Shown here: one piece after another, positions 43,828 through 53,320 of the stretch | Numbering within the stretch: position 1 is the stretch's first letter | How the letters are laid out: each line of letters opens with the position of its first letter | Source: Niabella soli DSM 19437 | GTDB taxonomy: Bacteria > Bacteroidota > Bacteroidia > Chitinophagales > Chitinophagaceae | Length of the DNA: 64,000 nucleotides | Reading direction: 5' to 3' | Assembly (NCBI RefSeq): GCF_000243115.2 | Contig: NZ_CP007035.1 | Location: 3,472,001-3,536,000 of the forward strand | The notes under the pieces: generated by a model | The model's database searches: none | What the model was told of the DNA's origin: nothing | The model's input: only the letters and a program-made list of their open reading frames with translations | Made by a program: the position numbers and the translations under genes

Positions 43828-45534
43828 ATGAGACGAATCCTGATTTTCTTTTTATGTGCAGCGGCACTTTCGGCAAAGGCCCAGCCAGGAACGGTTAAAA
43901 TGATGGACAATGATATATCAACGCTTTCAAAAGATCATGCCCCATTGTATAAAATAGAAGTTCTCCCGCAGGATAGCGGATATGCACCTCCGGAACAAGC
44001 AAGAACTGCGCCTTATTCGATTAAAAATGAAGCACTTAATTTCTTATTTGTTGATGAAAGATCAAAGTACCTGCCTGGTGCAAAAAAAGTAATTGTGAGG
44101 TTTTATATAGCGAGATCTATAAAAGCGGAGGAACTCCGGTATTCAATAGAAGAAAACGGCACGACAAAAGCGGCAAACTGGGCGCCATTGCCTGATCGGC
44201 GCATTGCTGCTTCAGGGAATGAATTTAATATTTTTGAGATTAAAAATGTTAGGGCTGACAACCGGTTTCTGCATATTGGTATTTATAGCATAAAGGATCC
44301 TGGCGCTGTTCTTTTTCAAACGACCAGTACCATAAATTTGGCAAAGCCCGCGCTTGCTGTTTTCTTCACGTTCCAAAAAGATAAACCGGATACTACAAAA
44401 GGTGAAGATGGGGTTATCAATGTGCAATACAACTCCTTTGATAGGAATATGAGCGGTGTGACGTTTAATAATAAAGAAGTGGTGATAAACAGAACCCTTT
44501 TTATAAAAACGGATAATGCGCCGCAGCTCTTTAACCTGCTTATCAAATATGACGTAAATGAATACATGTATTTTAAGCCTCGCTGGATAAAATTATCTGC
44601 AAACGTTTTTACGCCTCTTGAAGATAGTATGCGGGCTGAAGGTTATAACTATAAAGCGGAAGTTCCGCAGGAGCTGGTTCGTTTTAGCGCAAAACTGCAA
44701 ATGTTTTTGTACTACAACTTTACTCAATTATATGGCAAAAAAAATAAAGACTTTAGTTATTCTTCCAATGATGTGGAATTTACGGTCAAAGATGTGTATG
44801 TGCTTAGCGCTCGAGACTGGTTGCTGATAAGCCTTGTTATAGGACTGCCGCTGTCCAGTATCGCCCTGTTATTTATTTTGTGGTACCGGGGAAAACAAAA
44901 AAGAAAATTGCAGCAGCAACGCTATATCAGTATGGAAGCGAAACTCAAATTGCAGTCCATCCGATCGCAGCTAAACCCGCATTTTATTTTTAATGCCCTT
45001 TCGGGTATTCAAAACCTGGTGCATAAAAATGAAACAGGTAAGGCTGAAACATACCTGGGCACTTTTTCCCGGCTTACCAGAAATGTACTGGATGATTCGG
45101 ATAAAGAGATGATAACGCTCCACAATGAAATAAAATTACTGGATGATTATTTAAAAATGGAGCAGCTTCGTTTTGGCTTTCAATACCATATTCTTGCAAA
45201 CGAAGACCTCGACCGCTATAATATTGAGCTGCCAGCGATGTTATTACAACCTCTTATTGAAAACGCCGTCAAACATGGTATCGCATCCTTGAAAGCGAAT
45301 GGAATGATAACTATTGATTTTGAAAAATCGGAAGATGACCTGGCAATACGACTAACAGATAACGGAATTGGCTTTGATGAAGTAAAAGAGTATAACGGCA
45401 TGGGGCTGCGGTTAACCCGAAACCGGATATCTTTACTGAATACAGTGTATAAAAATACCCCTGTTGGTTTAGAGATGCAATCGGGCACAAACGGAACAAT
45501 TGTAATCATTACTTTAAAGAACTGGTTAGTATGA
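43828..45534 (+). CDS. LytS-type sensor histidine kinase
   Basis: 568 residues from the ATG at 43828, with a signal peptide ending KAQ. A large periplasmic domain (about 25-325) of no recognised family is followed by one membrane helix (WLLISLVIGLPLSSIALLFILWY, about 328-350). The cytosolic His_kinase region contains LQSIRSQLNPHFIFNALSGIQN with phospho-acceptor His385, then the ATPase segments PLIENAVKHGI and LTDNGIGF. This is the usual LytS/YehU form that phosphorylates a LytTR response regulator, here encoded by the next gene with a 4-base overlap. The signal sensed is unknown. Confidence 0.93.
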   Translation: MRRILIFFLCAAALSAKAQPGTVKMMDNDISTLSKDHAPLYKIEVLPQDSGYAPPEQARTAPYSIKNEALNFLFVDERSKYLPGAKKVIVRFYIARSIKAEELRYSIEENGTTKAANWAPLPDRRIAASGNEFNIFEIKNVRADNRFLHIGIYSIKDPGAVLFQTTSTINLAKPALAVFFTFQKDKPDTTKGEDGVINVQYNSFDRNMSGVTFNNKEVVINRTLFIKTDNAPQLFNLLIKYDVNEYMYFKPRWIKLSANVFTPLEDSMRAEGYNYKAEVPQELVRFSAKLQMFLYYNFTQLYGKKNKDFSYSSNDVEFTVKDVYVLSARDWLLISLVIGLPLSSIALLFILWYRGKQKRKLQQQRYISMEAKLKLQSIRSQLNPHFIFNALSGIQNLVHKNETGKAETYLGTFSRLTRNVLDDSDKEMITLHNEIKLLDDYLKMEQLRFGFQYHILANEDLDRYNIELPAMLLQPLIENAVKHGIASLKANGMITIDFEKSEDDLAIRLTDNGIGFDEVKEYNGMGLRLTRNRISLLNTVYKNTPVGLEMQSGTNGTIVIITLKNWLV

Positions 45535-46277
45535 AAGCAATTATTGTAGATGATGAGGAACATAATATTGAGAACCTTGCCGTTCTTTTAAAAAGATCAG
45601 GCGCTGATATAAAGGTTACCGGTGTTGCGGATAATATTGTCTTTGCTGAAAAATTGATCAGGGAGACGGCGCCCGATATCGTTTTTCTGGATATACAGAT
45701 GGGCAAAGAAACAGGCTTTGATCTGCTGCAAACTATTTATCCCAGGAATTTCGAAGTGATTTTTGTAACAGCATATGATAAGTATGGCATCCAGGCGGTA
45801 AAATATGCTGCGTTGGATTATATTTTAAAACCGGTGGACAGCGAAGAGCTGAAACTGGCTATTGAAAAAGCCCGGCAAAAACTGCTACTAAAACAAAACC
45901 AACGGCAACTTGATTTCCTGGTAGAACATATCAGGCAAAACAATAAGCCATCTAAAATTGCTTTACCACAGCAAAATGAAATACGTTATGTTGCCATTAA
46001 AGACATTATCCGCTGTGAAGCAAATAATGCATATACCTACTTTTTTCTTGTCGGCGATCAAAAGATCTTAACCTCAAAGTCGCTAAAAGAATACGAAGAG
46101 CTGCTTGCGGAACATCAGTTTATAAGGACACATCAATCGCATCTTGTTAATCCATTGTATATAAAAAGTCTGTTAAAGGAAGATGGAGGCCAGTTATTAT
46201 TAACGAACGGCGCAAAGGTTCCCATATCCAAAGCCAGGAAAGACTTTGTAAAAGAGATTCTGAGAAATGGTCAGTAA
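45531..46277 (+). CDS. LytTR response regulator
   Basis: 248 residues. The receiver domain (1-120) contains the acidic pocket DDEEHN, phospho-acceptor Asp54 in VFLDIQMGKE and the conserved Lys in DYILKPVDSEE. The C-terminal LytTR DNA-binding domain (about 145-245) includes IRYVAIKDIIRCEANNAYTYF and HQFIRTHQSHLVNPLYIKSL. It is translationally coupled to the histidine kinase. LytTR proteins bind paired 9-base imperfect repeats; none was identified. Confidence 0.95.
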   Translation: MKAIIVDDEEHNIENLAVLLKRSGADIKVTGVADNIVFAEKLIRETAPDIVFLDIQMGKETGFDLLQTIYPRNFEVIFVTAYDKYGIQAVKYAALDYILKPVDSEELKLAIEKARQKLLLKQNQRQLDFLVEHIRQNNKPSKIALPQQNEIRYVAIKDIIRCEANNAYTYFFLVGDQKILTSKSLKEYEELLAEHQFIRTHQSHLVNPLYIKSLLKEDGGQLLLTNGAKVPISKARKDFVKEILRNGQ

Positions 46278-46374
46278 AAGTTGATTCCCTGGTTTTCTTT
46301 TTCCTGATCGCGCAACTTCTTTTTCTTTTTTCGAAACATAACCGGGGATTATCCGGATATTTTTGAAAAAAAAT

Positions 46375-46710
46375 ATGTGCAGCTTTAAAACACTTTATTA
46401 TGGCGAAGAAGGTTACCTGATCGCTTGTGAGGAATGCCGGCATTTTCAACTGGCTTTTCAGACTTCTTTATTTACACTTACAGCCGACGATCTTAAAATA
46501 TTTCATAGCCTGGTAAAACAGCACCGGGAATATCATCGGGAAGCAACGGGGTCGTTCCAAAAAAATATTTACATTCCCACACCGTTGGAAGGTTACGGAA
46601 TGATCCTGGATCAAAGAGAATTGCAGCAACTTTTTGAACTGCTGGAAACAGCCGAAATAAATTTTAAGACAATGGGACTGCTGGAACTATTTAAGCCGGT
46701 TGGTCATTAA
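46375..46710 (+). CDS. Small conserved Bacteroidota protein (DUF6686-like)
   Basis: 111 residues from the ATG at 46375. It starts MCSFKTLYYGEEGYLIACEECRHFQLAFQ and has a CEEC pair with an additional early Cys. There is no signal or membrane segment. It resembles the short proteins catalogued as DUF6686, whose function is unknown. It follows the LytTR gene on the same strand after 97 bases and may be co-transcribed. Confidence 0.7.
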   Translation: MCSFKTLYYGEEGYLIACEECRHFQLAFQTSLFTLTADDLKIFHSLVKQHREYHREATGSFQKNIYIPTPLEGYGMILDQRELQQLFELLETAEINFKTMGLLELFKPVGH

Positions 46711-46741
46711 TTGTTATATAGCCCAACGGGTTGTTTTTCTT

Positions 46742-47911
46742 TCATATATTCTTTAAAATATTTTTCAGTTGGCTTAAATCAGCATCATTTTCATATTTCT
46801 TCTCTGCACTGTCATATAGTATTTTCCCATTCTTATCAATAAGGCACAGTCTGGGCACCGGCCGGTTGCCATATTTGTTGATCAAATTATCATCATTATA
46901 TATATTGATCCAATTCATCCTTTCTTTTTTTATGGTCTTGGAATAATCGCTGTCTTTTGATGATTGAAGTGCAACAGAAATGATTTTCAGGTTCCGGGAT
47001 GCGAACTCATTATTGATTTTACTTATTGCAGGAATCTCCTGAACACATCCGCGGCACCAGGTTGCCCAAAAATGAAGCAATACAAAATTTTTTCCTTTGA
47101 AATCAGACAGACGTATCGTTTTACCATCGATGGATCTGGAAACAAATCCGATTGCAGTTGAATCGCTTTTGAGCGGACGCCTTCCGAAAAGAGTTTCTTT
47201 CAAATAATTGCCTTCATTGCTGTTTTTATACTTGTCCGGAAAAGCGTTGTTTAATATATTCAAAAGACTATCAGGAGCAAAGGCATTCGCCACAAGATTG
47301 CAAAAAGCATAGAAGGAATAGAAGGAATCGGGTGTTTTTAAAATATACTCTAATCGTTTTTTGTTTAGATTCTTAAGTAGCACATCGAAATATTGATGAT
47401 TGATTTCCGGATTTTTGTTGGCATCAATAATTGCCATGTTCTTCTCCTCAAAAGCTGATGCTCTTTTCCTTTCGCTGGATGTATAAGCATCCATCCTTTC
47501 TTTTTCTTTTCTAAAATCTTTTGCGTTTTTTAGTTCATACTTTTCAAAAGGAGAGCCTGTAGCTGCATCCCGTCTCAATACTATTGCAGCAGGCTGTTCA
47601 TCCAGGAAAAAAATACCTCCCCAGGTGTTTTCCGGATGCTCTTTACTTTTGGGATATTGCAGATCAATGACTGCATAAGTAGAGTAGAATGTTCCGGAAA
47701 ACTGTAATGCACCATTGGGAGCAGCAGTGTAATTTATTTTTTCGGTGTGCTTTCCGTCGTTTAAAAACGCGGTAAATGCAGTTGCATCTGCCCCGGCGGG
47801 CGGCGTTACGGTTAACCGGAATTGCTTTTGTGCATTAACAACCGAAGTAACGCAAATGCACTGGATCAAAATAAATACCAGCCTAACTTTAATAGGAACG
47901 AATTGGATCAT
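46742..47911 (-). CDS. TlpA-like thioredoxin-domain protein
   Basis: 389 residues with a signal peptide (ends VVNAQ), hence periplasmic. An N-terminal beta-rich DUF4369-like region (about 30-130, FRLTVTPPAGADATAF) and a helical middle (about 140-240) precede the thioredoxin fold, in which LLHFWATWCRGCVQEIP carries Cys286 and Cys289. Such proteins reduce disulfides in the periplasm, for example on apocytochromes before haem attachment, which would fit the many c-type haem proteins elsewhere in the window. It is convergent with the DUF6686-like gene. Confidence 0.9.
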   Translation of the reverse strand: MIQFVPIKVRLVFILIQCICVTSVVNAQKQFRLTVTPPAGADATAFTAFLNDGKHTEKINYTAAPNGALQFSGTFYSTYAVIDLQYPKSKEHPENTWGGIFFLDEQPAAIVLRRDAATGSPFEKYELKNAKDFRKEKERMDAYTSSERKRASAFEEKNMAIIDANKNPEINHQYFDVLLKNLNKKRLEYILKTPDSFYSFYAFCNLVANAFAPDSLLNILNNAFPDKYKNSNEGNYLKETLFGRRPLKSDSTAIGFVSRSIDGKTIRLSDFKGKNFVLLHFWATWCRGCVQEIPAISKINNEFASRNLKIISVALQSSKDSDYSKTIKKERMNWINIYNDDNLINKYGNRPVPRLCLIDKNGKILYDSAEKKYENDADLSQLKNILKNI

Positions 47912-47989
47912 TACCGACGTTTTTTAATTTGCGCTGGGGCTGATCAAAAAATATCTGACTGATGATCAGCCCCGGAATTTGAGTCTTTT

Positions 47990-48045
47990 TGATTTTCCCG
48001 CAGATTTTCGCAGAAGAAAAAAAGTGTGATCTGCGCCACGCCATC
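47990..48045. repeat. Degenerate relative of the CACAGAT/CGCAGATT repeat
   Basis: Contains CCCGCAGATTTTCGCAGAAG and a later TCTGCG that can pair with CGCAGA. It resembles the period-10 units at 3951-4012 and 18863-18928, though less well conserved. It lies in the 250-base gap between the M60 peptidase stop and the TlpA-like start, where nothing else is seen. Confidence 0.4.
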
Positions 48046-48161
48046 GGCTTGAATCTGCTGACCAAAAATGCTTTTCATACCCAGGGCCTAATAAAATTAC
48101 GCATAATAAAAGAGGTGCCACAGGAAGAAATCGTTAAAATAATCGCAACACCCCCTCACAA

Positions 48162-49535
48162 CTAATTATCCTTTAATGTACTGGGCTCCACGGCTGGTTG
48201 CGGCAGTCCCAGGCTGGCGATTTCAGTATAAACAGATGCGCCAGGTTTAAAACCCCACTTTTTGAAGAAAGTAGTAAGATCCTTGCCCGATATGGTACAG
48301 GCTTTCAGCATAAAATAACGCATTTTTTCCGCGTCAGCCGATAGGCTGGGTTTTTCGGCTCTTGTTTGTTTGTGCAAAGTGATGTAAAATTGATCGCCAA
48401 AGGCCAGCCAAAGCTGGTGGAACATAACTAACCGGGTAAAATTACCATCGGTCATTTGCGCATCCGAATTAAAATCTTTGCTGGTGTCCGTAATGGCCAA
48501 AAAGTTCATAGCGTTGGTGGTGGTGGGTCCTTTCAAACGCAGAGCGCCGGTGCCGTTGACGGCCCGCTCGGCTGCCAGGGTATAAATGTTGACGGTTACT
48601 TCACCCAGTGTAGACCATTTCCACGCTTGCTGCTGATGCAGATGACCCAGTTCGTGCCAGGCGCCCCAGCCATTGTCGACAATGTTCTTTGCTGTCAGTG
48701 CTTCATTCATCAGGCCGGGTGCAAACCAGGTCCTGTAATAGCTGGCAACGCCCCAGATATTTTTAGCGTTGGAAATGGTCATCAGGATCTTATGGGTGGG
48801 GGGTGCATTTTCCGGCGCCGAATTATCCATCCCGGCAATATAGTTCTCTCCTTTTTCTACTCCTTTGTCGATCGTTTGAAGGATAAAATTAGCATCGCCA
48901 TTGCTGGTGCTCAGCGCCCGGTTTCTTTCAAAAACAAGATAAGTATTGTTGTTGGTCAGGATCGCCGCCGGGGATTGGGTGTATTGATTCAATTGCGCCG
49001 TCCAGTCGGTGGTTTTATCTTTTACAAATACCGGTGCCCTCACCGCGCCGCCCTTAAAGGTAATGCGCACTTTTGCAGTTGGAGTGCCGGTGGTAGTGAA
49101 CCGGATCCATAGGAGTCCTCCGTATGGATCACCGGTTATCGTGTTGTCGCCCGCTGCAAGCTGCTCTGAGCGCGGGTTCCAGCGCAGCGTGTCAAAAGAA
49201 TAAGTACCTATTAACAATTTGGGGAGCGTGGTGCCCGCCAGTGGTGCCACAGTAAGCGTTAATGAAGTGTTCGGCGGAAGGTAATATCCGGTAGGCTCAA
49301 AATCGGACCATACAAATCCCTGCCGTAACCGGTCCAATGACTCTTTGGAGCCATCAATGCCTTCACTGAAATCCTGCACATTCGATCCCAACGAATATAG
49401 CGGCGCTGTGCTTTTTGCGGCACTATCTGCAGGAGCGGTATGGATCATTAATGGCGTTGCCTTTTGACAAGCCTGAACCAGCATCCACAAAAGAAAAAGA
49501 AACAGATAACTTTTTTTAAACAGGAACAATCGCAT
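48162..49535 (-). CDS. M60 family (enhancin/SslE-type) metallopeptidase, lipoprotein
   Basis: 457 residues with a lipoprotein signal (LLWMLVQACQKA). The gluzincin zinc motif is complete: HELGH at 294-298 and the third ligand Glu312 in STLGEVT (HExxH followed by Glu at about +14 residues). Preceding N-terminal sheets (about 60-200, GTTLPKLLIGTYSFDTLRWNP and GDPYGGLLWIRFTTTGTP) match the region that precedes the catalytic domain in M60 proteins. M60 peptidases attack mucin-type O-glycoproteins. The gene faces away from the SusC/SusD operon at 50179-58283, which may take up the released products. Confidence 0.9.
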   Translation of the reverse strand: MRLFLFKKSYLFLFLLWMLVQACQKATPLMIHTAPADSAAKSTAPLYSLGSNVQDFSEGIDGSKESLDRLRQGFVWSDFEPTGYYLPPNTSLTLTVAPLAGTTLPKLLIGTYSFDTLRWNPRSEQLAAGDNTITGDPYGGLLWIRFTTTGTPTAKVRITFKGGAVRAPVFVKDKTTDWTAQLNQYTQSPAAILTNNNTYLVFERNRALSTSNGDANFILQTIDKGVEKGENYIAGMDNSAPENAPPTHKILMTISNAKNIWGVASYYRTWFAPGLMNEALTAKNIVDNGWGAWHELGHLHQQQAWKWSTLGEVTVNIYTLAAERAVNGTGALRLKGPTTTNAMNFLAITDTSKDFNSDAQMTDGNFTRLVMFHQLWLAFGDQFYITLHKQTRAEKPSLSADAEKMRYFMLKACTISGKDLTTFFKKWGFKPGASVYTEIASLGLPQPAVEPSTLKDN

Positions 49536-50178
49536 CGGAACATTTTTTTAAAGCTAAGCAACAATCATGCGAAAAGGCTAAACAACCGTTTGCGCTGCAA
49601 ACAAGCGTTAATGAACCGGGCGCACTCCTTTGAAAAAGAGCATACCAATGAATCGAATGGCCGTCTTGCGGGACCGATTGGATTTGTAAGAACAAAACCG
49701 GAAAGTATCGGAAGTTGCTAAACGCATATAAGCGTATTTTTCTTTCATTTTATAAGGGTATTTGGGGTTCGGGCTGCCAAGAGTATGTTAAAGTGAGCCG
49801 GTTTTATACAAAAAAACGGTTTATAATTTAAAAATTAACAATTTGTTAACATTACAAATTGTATCAAAGTAAGTCAAAAAAACAAGATCGATTTCAAAAA
49901 CTTTTTATATATTTTTTAACAAGTCGATGGAAAATGAAAGATATTTCATTTATCCTGCTCTTCTTTCAATAATAATTATGAGATGCTGCCTCTTTATTCT
50001 AACATCCCGGTTTTTTAAAATCATTGCTCCAAAACGAAAATGATGGTTTAATAGATTCAATTCTCTTTTTTTGTAAGAGAATGTAATAAACCAAAAGTGT
50101 TTGGCCCTGATTGTTGATTGCTTTCCCCAAATACTGTCGATTATAAAAATTTATTGGACGAAATCAAAACGTTATCGT
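49536..50178. other. 643-base divergent intergenic region
   Basis: AT-rich, no supported gene and no clear TAnnTTTG box facing SusC. Two palindromes lie in the middle: TTAACAATTTGTTAA (49835-49849) and TACAAATTGTA (49853-49863). The region probably carries the control signals of the M60 gene and of the third PUL. Confidence 0.5.
49835..49863. promoter_or_regulatory. Adjacent palindromes, possible operators
   Basis: TTAACAATTTGTTAA has 7-base arms around one base; TACAAATTGTA has 5-base arms around one base; they are 3 bases apart. AT-rich DNA gives such palindromes by chance more often, so support is weak. Confidence 0.3.
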
Positions 50179-53100
50179 ATGAGATCAGTATGGATCGTAT
50201 TGCTCGTATTCTGCCATGTTATGGGGTATGCCCAAACCAAGAGCATCTCGGGTGTTGTAAAAAATGCGGAAGACGGCGTTGTGCTTCCGGGGGTTACTGT
50301 AAGAGTAGTAAACAAGCAGTTCCAGACAATCACCGACAAGAATGGTGAATTTAAGATTAGCGCTGCGGTGGGCGATTCGCTTGCTTTTTCCTTCGTGGGG
50401 AAAAAGGAGCTGAGAAAAGCTGTGGGAGAGAGCAGCATTCTTGAAGTGCTATTGTACAACGATAAAAACGATATGGACGAAGTAACGGTGGTGGCTTTTG
50501 GCAAGCAGAAAAAGGCCACGATAGTAGGTGCCATAACAACCGTAAACGCCAAGGATCTGCGCATACCGGCATCCAACATCACCAGCGCCTTTGCCGGCCG
50601 GATACCGGGGATGATCTCTTATTCGTTGTCCGGGGAACCGGGGGCAGACAATGCCCAGTTTTTTGTACGCGGCGTTACCACGTTCGGGTACCAGTCTGCA
50701 CCACTCGTTTTGATCGACGGGTTCGAATCATCAATGGACAATCTGGCGCGGATGCAGCCGGATGATATCGAGTCCTTCTCGATAATGAAGGATGCGCTGG
50801 CTACAGGAATGTATGGTGCCCGGGGCGCCAACGGGATCATTATGGTAACGACCAAAGCCGGCCACGAAGGCCCGGTGGGCTTTAATATGCGGTTTGATGT
50901 AAACACGGCCCGCCCGGTAAGTGTGCCCAAAATGCTGGATGGTCCAACCTATATGAAGCTGTACAATGAAGCCCGCATTACCAGGGACCCCAACCTGGGG
51001 CCGTACTACTCTCAGCAAAAAATACAATCTACCATCGATAATGAAAATCCGATGATCTATCCGAATATCGACTGGTATAAAACCCTGTTTAAGCCGTCTG
51101 CCACTAATTTGAAAACCAACGTAAATATCTCCGGCGGCGGTCAGGTGGCTACTTATTATGTGTCTATGGGTATGGATAAGGAGCAAGGCCTTTTGAAAAC
51201 GGATCAAATAAATAAATACAACAATAATATCGATATCCAACGGTATTTTATTCGTTCCAACGTGATCTTCAAACTAACCCCCACTACTAAACTGGACACC
51301 CGGATACAGGGCCGGTTTGAAGGGCAAAATGGTCCTTATATTTCGGCTTCCCAGCTATTCCGGCTGGTAATGAACAGCAATCCCGTGGACTTTCCGGCGG
51401 TGTATGAACCGGATTCAGTTAACCAGTACTCGAGGTTTACATTGTTTGGCAGCAGTTTTGTTAACGGAGCAGCCAAGGTGAACCCCTATGCGGAAATGGT
51501 GCGCGGCTACCAGGATAAAAATGTATCGGATATTACGGCACAGGCAACATTGATGCAGGACCTGGGAATGATTACAAAAGGACTGCGGGCACAGTTAAAA
51601 GCTTCGGCCAACACCTCCGGAGAAAATACCGGACGGCGTACCTACCTGCCCTATTATTACGACCTGGAATCCTATAACCAGGTTACAGGAAAATATACAC
51701 TGTTCCCACTGAATCCTACCAGCGGACGCCCTTACCTGGGTGATATTGAACCGGTCAGAAATGCCAGTGGCCGCTATTATTATGAGCTATTGTTTAACTG
51801 GGAACGCACTTTTGGTCCGCATAGCCTGGCAGCAACCGAAGTGGGAACCATGGAAAAAAACCTGCTGACCTCCGGAACGGCTACTTCCATTTTTGAAGCG
51901 CTTCCCGAAAAGAATATACGCAACTCCGGAAGGGCTAATTACACGTATGACCGGCGTTACATGATGGAAGTTGGATATTCTTACATGGGTTCAGAGAAAT
52001 TTACCGGGGGCAAACGCTGGGGTTTCTTCCCCACGGTGGGTGCCGGTTGGTCTGTTTCAAACGAAGCATTCTGGGAGCCGGTCAAAGATGTGATCAGTAC
52101 GCTGAAGCTGAGAGGCTCCTGGGGGCTGGTGGGTAACGATGCTATTGCCCAGCGCAGAGACCGCTTCTTTTTTCTGTCGGACATTTCATTGTTTAACGGG
52201 GCAACCGTTATCGACAACGGCTATCGCTGGGGTACCTCCTTCATGAACTCCTATGGCGGCTACAAGGTAAACCGGTATGCGAATCCGGATATTACCTGGG
52301 AGATGTCTGAAAAATGGAATGCCGGCATTGATATGAACCTTTTTAACGAAACGCTGAAGTTGCAGGCCGATTTTTACCGCGACCGCAGGAGTAAAATTTA
52401 CATGCAACGACAGAATTTTCCTGCCTCGGCAGGTTTGGAGGCTTCCATCAGCGGCAATGTGGGCGAAGTATTATCCAAAGGATTTGAAAGCTCTCTTAGC
52501 TACGAAAAAAGCCTGTCTAAAGACTTCTGGTTTTCAGCAAGAGCCAATTTTACCTATGCCACCAACAAGCTGGTAAAACTGGATGAGCGGAACTATCCGG
52601 ATCAATACCTGAAGCGCCTGGGAAGCAACATTAACCAGGAATGGGGATTGATCGCCGAACGACTTTTTGTAGACCAGAATGAGATCGATAACTCGCCCAG
52701 GCAGGATTTTGGCGGGTATCTGGCCGGCGACATCAAGTATAAAGATGTAAATGGCGATGGGGTGATAAACGGCAACGACCGGGTAGCCCTGGGTTTCCCA
52801 ACGGTTCCTGAAGTACAATATGGCTTTGGTACCTCTATGGCCTATAAAATGTTTGATTTTGGCTTTTTCTTCAATGGCAGCGCGCGCGTATCCTTTTTTA
52901 TTGATGCAAGCGCCTCCAGTTCGGAAGATCCTCCCCGGGCGGGTATTGCGCCTTTCGCCAACCGCAGAAATGCATTGGCGATCATAGGCAACGACTATTG
53001 GAGCGAAACCAACCCCAATGTGCATGCTTTCTGGCCCCGGTTGTCAACCTTCCCGGTAGACAATAACACACAGCAATCCTCGTGGTGGATACGGGATGGT

Positions 53101-53310
53101 TCATTCCTGAAGTTGCAATCGGTGGAGCTGGGCTATAGCCTTCGAAACCTTAAAAAATGGAAAGTGAAGGGGGGCAGTCGCATCTATGTCAGCGCACAAA
53201 ACCTGTTCACCTTCTCTTCATTCAAGCTCTGGGATCCGGAAATGCGGGACCGCGGGCTGGGATATCCAAACAATAAAAGAATTAATGCCGGGATTCAATT
53301 GACGTTTTAA
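50179..53310 (+). CDS. SusC/RagA family TonB-dependent transporter
   Basis: 1043 residues from the ATG at 50179, with a signal peptide ending GYAQ; the frame extends upstream to 50101 from a TTG, which is less likely. The carboxypeptidase-like domain (SISGVVKNAEDGVVLPGV), plug motifs (DEVTVVAFGKQKKATIVGAI, FAGRIPGMISY, FVRGVTTFG, IMKDALATGMYGARGANGII) and barrel ending in Phe are standard. There is no STN domain. It begins the plus-strand operon with SusD and two further lipoproteins. Confidence 0.95.
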   Translation: MRSVWIVLLVFCHVMGYAQTKSISGVVKNAEDGVVLPGVTVRVVNKQFQTITDKNGEFKISAAVGDSLAFSFVGKKELRKAVGESSILEVLLYNDKNDMDEVTVVAFGKQKKATIVGAITTVNAKDLRIPASNITSAFAGRIPGMISYSLSGEPGADNAQFFVRGVTTFGYQSAPLVLIDGFESSMDNLARMQPDDIESFSIMKDALATGMYGARGANGIIMVTTKAGHEGPVGFNMRFDVNTARPVSVPKMLDGPTYMKLYNEARITRDPNLGPYYSQQKIQSTIDNENPMIYPNIDWYKTLFKPSATNLKTNVNISGGGQVATYYVSMGMDKEQGLLKTDQINKYNNNIDIQRYFIRSNVIFKLTPTTKLDTRIQGRFEGQNGPYISASQLFRLVMNSNPVDFPAVYEPDSVNQYSRFTLFGSSFVNGAAKVNPYAEMVRGYQDKNVSDITAQATLMQDLGMITKGLRAQLKASANTSGENTGRRTYLPYYYDLESYNQVTGKYTLFPLNPTSGRPYLGDIEPVRNASGRYYYELLFNWERTFGPHSLAATEVGTMEKNLLTSGTATSIFEALPEKNIRNSGRANYTYDRRYMMEVGYSYMGSEKFTGGKRWGFFPTVGAGWSVSNEAFWEPVKDVISTLKLRGSWGLVGNDAIAQRRDRFFFLSDISLFNGATVIDNGYRWGTSFMNSYGGYKVNRYANPDITWEMSEKWNAGIDMNLFNETLKLQADFYRDRRSKIYMQRQNFPASAGLEASISGNVGEVLSKGFESSLSYEKSLSKDFWFSARANFTYATNKLVKLDERNYPDQYLKRLGSNINQEWGLIAERLFVDQNEIDNSPRQDFGGYLAGDIKYKDVNGDGVINGNDRVALGFPTVPEVQYGFGTSMAYKMFDFGFFFNGSARVSFFIDASASSSEDPPRAGIAPFANRRNALAIIGNDYWSETNPNVHAFWPRLSTFPVDNNTQQSSWWIRDGSFLKLQSVELGYSLRNLKKWKVKGGSRIYVSAQNLFTFSSFKLWDPEMRDRGLGYPNNKRINAGIQLTF

Positions 53311-53320
53311 AAAAAGGAAC

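Noticed and set aside
3951-48045. CRISPR array suggested by the regularly spaced CACAGAT units
   Set aside because: The units are 6-7 bases at a 10-base period with only three per site and no spacers; no cas gene is present.
49464-49721. 85-codon plus-strand frame upstream of the third SusC gene
   Set aside because: It begins inside the M60 gene on the opposite strand and has no protein-like motifs; no orthologous family is suggested.
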